Shown here in pieces: positions 1-5,717 of a stretch of DNA of 7,249 nucleotides. Each line of letters begins with the position of its first letter. Within the stretch, counting starts at the first letter, position 1. The position numbers were made by a program, and so were the translations under genes. Source of the DNA: Candidatus Stygibacter frigidus. Its GTDB lineage: Bacteria > Cloacimonadota > Cloacimonadia > Cloacimonadales > TCS61. Under the pieces are notes generated by a model. The model was not told the origin of the DNA. It made no database searches and saw only the letters and a list, made by a program, of their open reading frames with translations. Location: contig JAVCCT010000261.1 in NCBI GenBank assembly GCA_030765325.1, forward strand, positions 1 through 7,249, read 5' to 3'.

Positions 1-146
1 ACTGCTAAAAATAACAGTAAAATCATAAATATTCAGGGCATGATTCTATGTCAATAAAAAAATGAGAATCTGGTAATAATTATTTCCTGCTTGATGTCAT
101 TAGATTAAACTTTACAAAAAATCAATTATTTCAAACCTTACTCCTT
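1..146. other. AT-rich leader region upstream of the propeller gene
   Basis: No complete gene is visible here. Two plus-strand frames run in from the left edge and stop at 26-28 (TAA) and 55-57 (TAA). Either could be the last codons of an upstream gene, but so few residues cannot be assigned. The stretch is very AT-rich, as expected for a promoter region. The best sigma70-like pair I find is TTGATG at 91-96 with TACAAA at 113-118, spaced 16 bases and matching 4 of 6 at each box. In DNA this AT-rich such a match is weak, so it is not listed as a promoter. I see no hairpin that would serve as a terminator for an upstream gene. Confidence 0.4.
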
Positions 147-1613
147 ATGAAGAAAAAGCAACATATTATCAGAAAAGGTTTCGCATTAATAGCGAGTATA
201 TTGATTATAACTCAAGCACTTAGTGGCATGGATATCAAAGAGGCGGAAAGCCAGATTACCTCGCTGCGCAAGCAGATAATCAAGCTTAAAGAAAAGGACT
301 GGCAGGATTGGCAGGCAGCCAGAGAATCAGATAAACTTAGTGAGCAAACACCATTTGAGAGTGATCTTCATTTTATGCAACGCTATCTGGATAACAGCAG
401 CGAACTTTGGTGGCAGCAAAATCAAAAGAAAACAGTAGTTTATGATCAGATAACGGATCTATTGGGCTGGAATTTCCAGACAAGATCATTGAAGCTGGTG
501 CTTGATGTTAATAAATATGATGCCAATAATGGTATCTGGAAAGTAACGATAAATAATCAGGGCTGGGTAGCAGATAATCTTGAATATGACCTGTCAATAG
601 CGCCTGCCAGAGCAGAGATACTCTATAATAATCGAGCAGGAATCAGAATATTTGGAGATGTAGTATTTGATCTATGGAATAATCCTCTGCTTAGCCAGAT
701 ATATATATCCAGCGAACCAGCAGGGCTTGATACTACTATTGTTTTGGGAGCATTATCAGAATATATGTTTGCTAGTTCGGTGACAACTTTGACTTTTATA
801 AATAATAATAATCAATTACTGGTTGGCTGCAAGGACAAATCATTGCATCTTCTTGATCTCACAAGCGAGAAAGAGAATAGACCTTTGAGGGTATATAGCG
901 ATATTAATGTAATCCGTAAACTGCCCTATAAAAACGAGGCAGTTCTGGCATTAAATGACGGTTATCTGCGAATATTTGATCTTGAGACCCAGAAAGAAGT
1001 GTGGCAGAAGCGTAACTTTGGGAGTCTTGTAGATCTTCAATTGAGTGCTGATGGACGATTTGCCTGTTGTGCATCTTTAGGCAGCGAGATGAGGGTATTT
1101 GATCTGGAAACCAAAAATCAGATGCTGGAGCTGGAATATCCTTATGGTATCAAAACGTGTGATATCAGTCCTCAGGGAGATTATCTTGCCTATGGTACTG
1201 AGCATGGATACAGTCAACTTTTTGAATATGCCGTGGTACGGATATTTGCCATTGGAGAAACCAGATCAGATATCGAAATTGCCTGTAATGGAGAAGTGGA
1301 AAAGGTGCGATTTAGTCCTGATGGCAAATTCCTGCTTTATTCTGATTCTGAAGGGACTTCAGGGATCATTGATATTGCCAGCAAATCTAAGATCATTACT
1401 TTCGATAAGGCATATAAAGCAGAATGGCTGCGGGGAGAGGATCTCATCATCGGGATAGGCAAAAGCAAGGAATTAAATATTATCGAAGCAAAAACCGGTG
1501 ATGTGATCAAGACGATTCATCATCCAGAAAAAATAACTGCTTTTGCCCTAACAGAAGGTGGAAATTATGTTGCTATTGGGTCTAATCAGGGTGTGTTTAT
1601 CTATAAACTTTAA
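147..1613 (+). CDS. Exported WD40-like beta-propeller protein with N-terminal helical module
   Basis: The 488-residue product probably acts in the periplasm or on the cell surface; its partner is unknown. Residues 1-27 form a signal peptide (Lys/Arg-rich start, hydrophobic core about 11-23, small residues near ALSG). This supports the ATG at 147 over the next Met at residue 28, although no Shine-Dalgarno sequence precedes it. Residues 29-60 look like a charged helix or coiled coil. Residues 50-205 form a Trp-rich module (W52, W55, W88, W89, W108, W131, W140) that I cannot assign. Residues 212-488 contain seven WD40-like units, starting near 212, 253, 294, 334, 383, 422 and 461. Signatures include RIFDLE (275-280), RVFDLE (316-321) and FSPDGKF (389-395). 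The last unit has only three strands and ends the protein, so a strand near 196-206 may close the ring. No catalytic motif is seen. The gene ends in tandem TAA-TAG stops and leads a likely three-gene unit. Confidence 0.85.
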   Translation: MKKKQHIIRKGFALIASILIITQALSGMDIKEAESQITSLRKQIIKLKEKDWQDWQAARESDKLSEQTPFESDLHFMQRYLDNSSELWWQQNQKKTVVYDQITDLLGWNFQTRSLKLVLDVNKYDANNGIWKVTINNQGWVADNLEYDLSIAPARAEILYNNRAGIRIFGDVVFDLWNNPLLSQIYISSEPAGLDTTIVLGALSEYMFASSVTTLTFINNNNQLLVGCKDKSLHLLDLTSEKENRPLRVYSDINVIRKLPYKNEAVLALNDGYLRIFDLETQKEVWQKRNFGSLVDLQLSADGRFACCASLGSEMRVFDLETKNQMLELEYPYGIKTCDISPQGDYLAYGTEHGYSQLFEYAVVRIFAIGETRSDIEIACNGEVEKVRFSPDGKFLLYSDSEGTSGIIDIASKSKIITFDKAYKAEWLRGEDLIIGIGKSKELNIIEAKTGDVIKTIHHPEKITAFALTEGGNYVAIGSNQGVFIYKL

Positions 1614-1646
1614 TAGTTTGCTAATGTGAACAGAAATAATTTAGAT

Positions 1647-1655
1647 AAAGGAAGG
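1647..1655 (+). promoter_or_regulatory. Ribosome binding site of the CBM9-like gene
   Basis: AAAGGAAGG lies 6 bases before the ATG at 1662. It is the clearest Shine-Dalgarno sequence in the window and fixes the start of the CBM9-like gene. Confidence 0.75.
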
Positions 1656-1661
1656 TAGTGC

Positions 1662-2765
1662 ATGAATAATTTTAAGAAAATAACCATCGAGAAGAGCTTA
1701 TTTTTGATAATACTGATTTCTTTTGCATTCATAATATCTGGTGGGGAACTGCCGGAACCGCAAATTCCCTTTCAGCCCAGAAGTTATGCAGCACCCAAAA
1801 TTGATGACTATATCCTCATAGATGGTAAAATTACTGATATTGAGTGGATTAATGCTGCCTGGACAGATTATTTTGTGGATATTGAAGGTGATATCAAACC
1901 TGAGCCATATTATAAAACCAAGGTAAAGATGATGTGGAATGATTATTACTTCTATATCGCTGCCAAGCTGGTGGAGCCACATGTGTGGGGTACGCTTAAA
2001 AAGCGGGACTCGGTGATTTTTCACGATAATGATTTTGAGGTGTTCATTGATCCTGATGGCGACACGCATAATTACTATGAGCTGGAGATCAATGCTCTGG
2101 GTACTGTGTGGGATCTGCTGCTGCTCCATCCTTACCGAGATGGGGGACAGGTGGCAATTGATAGTTGGGATATTCAGGGCTTGCAATATGGTGTGGATGT
2201 GGATGGAACCATCAATGACCCCTTGAGTCGAGATAAAGCCTGGAATGTGGAACTGGGTATCCCCTGGAGTGTACTGGGAGAATGTGCCGGAAAAACACCT
2301 CCAGAACCTGGAGATTTCTGGCGGGTGAATTTTTCACGCGTGCAGTGGGAACATGAGATTGTGGATGATCAGTATGTTAAGAAAGCAGATACGGCAGAAC
2401 ATAACTGGGTTTGGAGTCCACAAGGTGTGATCAATATGCACTATCCAGAGATGTGGGGTTACGTATATTTCTTTGAAGATCTGCCTTCCAGTGATGGCAA
2501 GGTTACAGGTTATAATTCCAAAGAGAAAGGGAAATGGATTTTGAGGCAATTATATTATAAGATGTATAATTTCTATCAATTGCATGGCTACTATACTGAT
2601 GACTTAGAGCAGCTTGGTTTCACGGATGTGGATGGTGGGAATTTCGAGATGCCGCCCAAAATTGAAGTTACAACATCGATGTATGAAGCAACTCTTTCAC
2701 GTCCGGGTTCAAAGAATATTCTCCATTTAGATAATTTTGGTAAAACCTGGAGCAGTGAGAAATAA
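1662..2765 (+). CDS. Exported carbohydrate-binding family 9-like (CBM9/DOMON-type) protein with pilin-like tail
   Basis: This 367-residue protein is probably exported: residues 1-28 have Lys residues followed by a hydrophobic stretch (12-26) ending in SGG. Residues about 42-270 match the CBM9-like beta-sandwich family from memory. Landmarks are IDGK then EWINAAW (53-67), YYFYIAAKL (95-103), DNDFEVFIDPDGD with YYELEINALGTVWD (122-151), WNVELGIPW (194-202), GDFWRVNFSRVQW (217-229) and the closing PEMWGYVYF (262-270). Family members bind sugars or other ligands, and many have no proven ligand. Residues 290-367 form an extra segment (helix LRQLYYKMYNFYQLHG, then YTDDLEQLGF and a beta-rich end) that resembles the globular part of type IV pilins and pseudopilins. 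A strong ribosome site precedes the start. The gene lies 48 bases after the propeller gene and 25 bases before the TPR gene, suggesting co-transcription. No glycosidase or other catalytic module is fused, and no C-terminal sorting domain is recognisable. Confidence 0.85.
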   Translation: MNNFKKITIEKSLFLIILISFAFIISGGELPEPQIPFQPRSYAAPKIDDYILIDGKITDIEWINAAWTDYFVDIEGDIKPEPYYKTKVKMMWNDYYFYIAAKLVEPHVWGTLKKRDSVIFHDNDFEVFIDPDGDTHNYYELEINALGTVWDLLLLHPYRDGGQVAIDSWDIQGLQYGVDVDGTINDPLSRDKAWNVELGIPWSVLGECAGKTPPEPGDFWRVNFSRVQWEHEIVDDQYVKKADTAEHNWVWSPQGVINMHYPEMWGYVYFFEDLPSSDGKVTGYNSKEKGKWILRQLYYKMYNFYQLHGYYTDDLEQLGFTDVDGGNFEMPPKIEVTTSMYEATLSRPGSKNILHLDNFGKTWSSEK

Positions 2766-2775
2766 TTAAACAGAC

Positions 2776-2780
2776 AGGAG
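2776..2780 (+). promoter_or_regulatory. Ribosome binding site of the TPR gene, with a competing ATG
   Basis: AGGAG ends 10 bases before the ATG at 2791, a slightly long gap. Another ATG at 2784 lies only 3 bases after the AGGAG and reads 7 codons to a TGA at 2805-2807 in a different frame. The long open frame and the too-short spacing to 2784 favour 2791. Confidence 0.55.
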
Positions 2781-2790
2781 ACAATGAAAA

Positions 2791-4167
2791 ATGAAGAAGG
2801 ATTCTGAAAAAATTATCATTAAAGAAACTATCAGACGTGAATTTGGCAGATATGATGATGAGGAAAGCAATGACCTAATTCTGACTTTTCTGGTAATTGA
2901 CAAGATCATTTCCAGATTAATCGATCAGAATATACAACCCTCGGTTGCTATTCATTATTTTGATCAGTGGATAAATTTATATATTTCAGGTGATTATGAA
3001 TTGGAATATAGTGAAGATAGCTGTGAAGTTACTTGTAGCTTCATAGTCAACAGCATCACTGAACCTGATAAGCATCTTTTAGAATCTATTGGGATGATCC
3101 CTGATACCTTATTTAACCGCATGAATATAAATTCATCGTTGAGCCAGATTGAGGAAATTAATCAGGCAGGAAATGATATGAATCCTGATGATTCACAAAG
3201 ATATCAAAATTTAATTAAGGAACTGATAAATCTAATAGAATTGTGCAATCTGGTTAGCCTGTATCTCAATGAAAGGTTTAGTGATTGCCAGAAGGCACTT
3301 TTTTTACATGATTTTGAGTTCAATATTACTGAACCCTTGTTTTTGTTTTTTCTGATAGATATCAATGTGTGTTTGATCTCAGGTGAAGCCGGTGAAGTAC
3401 CAGATTATTTTGATGATCTATCTGACTCAGATTGGGATCAGGAAGAATTAGATAGTCTCAAGGGTTTTATATATTGGACAGCAGGCATGTATTTAGAAGG
3501 AAAGCCTCAAGGGATCAAAAAAATATTGAATGATGACACTTTTCCTGAATCAGAGAAATTCTGGTTCCTGCATTCCATGAGTATATGTCCTTATATAGAA
3601 GATAATCCCACCAAAAGGCATCATTACCTTAATTTAGCTGAAAATTACGCAGGCAAGAAAATTCATCATCTGATGCAGTTAATTGAGGATTACAATATAC
3701 TGGGATTTTGGAAAGATTCCCTGAGGTTGATCCATAAAAGAGAATATGAATATGGAGATGATCAGCTCATGAATATCCCCAAAGCAAGAACCTTGATGGA
3801 TGCCGACAAGCATCAGGAAGCGCTTGTTATCTTAGAAAAGGAGATGGCGAAACTTGAGGAAGAAAATGTTGATATGATGGCAATGATGGGTGACTGTCTG
3901 ATAGCGGTAGGTAAATCTAAAGAAGGCATTGCCTATCTGGAAAGAGTATTGGAAATTGAACCTGATTACCTTGATGCTTTGCTGATTTTAGGGCTTCATA
4001 ATTTTGTCGAAAAGAAAAATTACCGGATGGCTTTGCGTTATTTACTCGCTGCTGAGAAACAAAATATTCCATTTCCCGAAATTTATAATATACTTGCTGA
4101 TATTTATGAAGATTTAGGTTTAATGAAAAAATCTGAAGAATACAGGAATAAATCGCTACCGAATTAG
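2791..4167 (+). CDS. Tetratricopeptide repeat (TPR) protein, probably cytoplasmic
   Basis: The 458-residue product has no signal peptide or membrane span, so it is probably cytoplasmic. The C-terminal third holds about four TPR units of 34 residues starting near 327, 361, 395 and 429. The best fits the TPR consensus well: MMGDCLIAVGKSKEGIAYLE followed by RVLEIEPDYLDAL (365-397). A partial fourth unit ends the protein. TPR arrays bind peptides or other proteins, so a scaffold or adaptor role is likely but the partner is unknown. Residues 1-320 are acidic and mainly helical by composition. They may include degenerate helical repeats, for example around 275-320, but I do not recognise a domain. 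No catalytic or metal-binding cluster stands out; the seven Cys residues are scattered. The start at 2791 follows an AGGAG, and the next in-frame Met is residue 101. It is the last gene of the likely three-gene unit and converges on dacB with 12 bases between stop codons. Confidence 0.8.
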   Translation: MKKDSEKIIIKETIRREFGRYDDEESNDLILTFLVIDKIISRLIDQNIQPSVAIHYFDQWINLYISGDYELEYSEDSCEVTCSFIVNSITEPDKHLLESIGMIPDTLFNRMNINSSLSQIEEINQAGNDMNPDDSQRYQNLIKELINLIELCNLVSLYLNERFSDCQKALFLHDFEFNITEPLFLFFLIDINVCLISGEAGEVPDYFDDLSDSDWDQEELDSLKGFIYWTAGMYLEGKPQGIKKILNDDTFPESEKFWFLHSMSICPYIEDNPTKRHHYLNLAENYAGKKIHHLMQLIEDYNILGFWKDSLRLIHKREYEYGDDQLMNIPKARTLMDADKHQEALVILEKEMAKLEEENVDMMAMMGDCLIAVGKSKEGIAYLERVLEIEPDYLDALLILGLHNFVEKKNYRMALRYLLAAEKQNIPFPEIYNILADIYEDLGLMKKSEEYRNKSLPN

Positions 4168-4179
4168 CCAGTTTTTGGG

Positions 4180-5613
4180 TCAGAAGTGATTAAATAATCT
4201 GATAAAACCATCTACTGGATGTGCATGCCCTTTCTGGGGCTGGTAATTATTGATCATTACGCTAAATACCAAGTCCTTACCCCGGGCGGTTTTCAGATAG
4301 CCGGAAATGCAGTCTATTCTACTCATACTGCCAGTTTTGGCTTTTAGATCAAGATCAAATAGAACAGCTCGTTTTGCCAGAGTTCCATTTAGTCCCGGTG
4401 AGGTGAGGCATTCACGAAATTCTTCAATATCGCTCATGTAAAGCAGTATCTTATTCATGGCAGCAGGGGTAAAAAGATTATATCTGGAAAGACCGCAGGC
4501 ATCAGCAATGCGACATTGATTCCAGGAAATATTAAGATTAGCAAAGAATACATCCAATACCATCAAACCATTTTGCAGAGAACCAAAACCCGATTCATGC
4601 CAGCCAATATGACGCAGGAGAGCTTCACCCGCTTGATTATTGCTATCTTGAAGGAACTGCCGGATTATTAATGATAGTTTAGGAGATAGATGGGTAAATA
4701 CCAGGGTAGTTTCCAGTTTTTGGGGAAGATCATCAATATCACGTGCATTTCCACTTATCTTGATTCCGGCTTTCTCCAAGGTGGATTTCAACAGGGAAGC
4801 ATAAAACAGGGTAGGATTTTTAGCAGTGATCATTTTTGAGTAACTTTTTTTATCTTCACTGTAATTTCCATATACAGACAGGATGTTTTCGCCAATTACT
4901 CTACGGGCGTGAATATGTTCCGGCAGGGAATCAGCAAAAGTAACGCTATTCTTATAATCAAAGTAGCCAAAAGGCAGGTTATCCATGATAGAAATATCAT
5001 CATCATCATTTTCTGGAGGATTGATGAAGAATTCTACGGTTGTATTATCTGCCATAAGCGGTCCAAATTCGGCAGCGTAGGAGAAGCTGAGATCATCCCA
5101 GGCCCAGCCGCTTCCCAGATGGGTTTCTTCAAAAAGATCATCATTACCAATGATATCACCTCTGATTTCGCTGATGCCATGTGCTATTAGTGAGTCTGCC
5201 CAGTTTGAGAATATAACTTCGGGGTCATACCAGTGTCGTCTATCGAAAGTAGGATCACCAGTTCCCGTAACTATTAGATTGCCAAATAGAATATTATTAT
5301 TCGTAAAACCATCATAACTGATATAAGTGGGAATTCTATATTCAGGACCCAGAAATTTCCAGGCAGCAGATGCTGTCACTAATTTTAAGGTGGAAGCAGG
5401 GATAAGCAATTTATCTGCATGGTAACTCATAATTGTGTCACCATTGGTATACTGCACTAGAACAGCATAAGACGCAGATGGGTCGATAAGCTTATCCAGA
5501 TGAAAATCACGGTTTTCCAGTTCAGACAGCACATATACAATGCGTTTTCCTGAACAGGAAACAAGCAGCACTGCAAGCACAAATAGATTCACTAATCCAA
5601 TTACTTTCTTCAT
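4180..5613 (-). CDS. dacB: D-alanyl-D-alanine carboxypeptidase/endopeptidase lipoprotein (PBP4 type, family S13)
   Basis: This is a complete 477-residue penicillin-binding protein of family S13. Such enzymes trim the terminal D-Ala from murein pentapeptides and cleave D-Ala-mDAP cross-links outside the cytoplasmic membrane. All three active-site motifs are present: S74-T-L-K77 within IPASTLKLVT, S324-N-N326 within QDSNNQAGEALL, and K426-T-G428 within KAKTGSM. The family-typical insert is also visible, with GNLIVTGTGDPTF (111-123), IRGDIIGND (150-158) and GWAWDDLSFSYAAEFGPL (169-186). Residues 1-20 end in a lipobox, L17-V-S-C20, so the product is predicted to be a lipoprotein anchored by Cys20. 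The usual DGSGLSR block reads DACGLSR (371-377), a mild variant. Asp202-206 is an acidic run in a probable loop. The length is normal for the family. No clear Shine-Dalgarno precedes the start, but the lipoprotein signal supports it. The gene is divergent from ptrB. Confidence 0.95.
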   Translation of the reverse strand: MKKVIGLVNLFVLAVLLVSCSGKRIVYVLSELENRDFHLDKLIDPSASYAVLVQYTNGDTIMSYHADKLLIPASTLKLVTASAAWKFLGPEYRIPTYISYDGFTNNNILFGNLIVTGTGDPTFDRRHWYDPEVIFSNWADSLIAHGISEIRGDIIGNDDLFEETHLGSGWAWDDLSFSYAAEFGPLMADNTTVEFFINPPENDDDDISIMDNLPFGYFDYKNSVTFADSLPEHIHARRVIGENILSVYGNYSEDKKSYSKMITAKNPTLFYASLLKSTLEKAGIKISGNARDIDDLPQKLETTLVFTHLSPKLSLIIRQFLQDSNNQAGEALLRHIGWHESGFGSLQNGLMVLDVFFANLNISWNQCRIADACGLSRYNLFTPAAMNKILLYMSDIEEFRECLTSPGLNGTLAKRAVLFDLDLKAKTGSMSRIDCISGYLKTARGKDLVFSVMINNYQPQKGHAHPVDGFIRLFNHF

Positions 5614-5717
5614 ATATGCACAAAGAAAATGGCATTTTTATGAGTCAAGCTAATTCTATTTTTTAAAGAGGAACAATTATTGCATATCTAAATTACAAAA
5701 ACACAAGAGCAGGTAAT
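5614..5717. promoter_or_regulatory. Divergent intergenic region between dacB and ptrB
   Basis: These 104 AT-rich bases separate two genes read outward, so they must carry both promoters unless one gene is served from elsewhere. On the minus strand TTGACT (read from 5649 down to 5644) resembles a -35 box. However, no good -10 box follows at 16-18 bases, and the dacB start would then be too close. On the plus strand no pair of boxes is convincing. The purine run AAAGAGGAA (5665-5673) is too far from the ptrB ATG to act as its ribosome site. I see no clear operator palindrome. Confidence 0.5.

Noticed and set aside
91..118. Sigma70-like boxes TTGATG and TACAAA before the propeller gene
   Set aside because: Only 4 of 6 matches each with 16-base spacing, in DNA where such matches arise easily by chance, and the lineage may use different consensus boxes.
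1099..1458. 119-codon plus-strand open frame inside the propeller gene
   Set aside because: It lies wholly within the propeller gene in another frame; its translation has no domain, while the main frame carries clear repeat motifs.
1698..2186. 162-codon minus-strand open frame opposite the CBM9-like gene
   Set aside because: It is antisense to a well-supported domain, and its low-complexity His/Ile-rich translation looks like complement of coding DNA.
4155..4176. Possible terminator hairpin at the end of the TPR gene
   Set aside because: The stem is only 4 base pairs and overlaps the stop codon; too weak to call.
4998..5012. Short trinucleotide run (ATC repeats) in dacB
   Set aside because: It encodes an Asp run in a probable loop and is too short to be a meaningful microsatellite. 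The AAT run near 800-811 in the propeller gene (four Asn) is treated the same way.
4909..5190. 93-codon plus-strand open frame opposite dacB
   Set aside because: It is antisense to conserved S13 sequence with no recognisable product; the Ile run is the complement of the Asp run in dacB.
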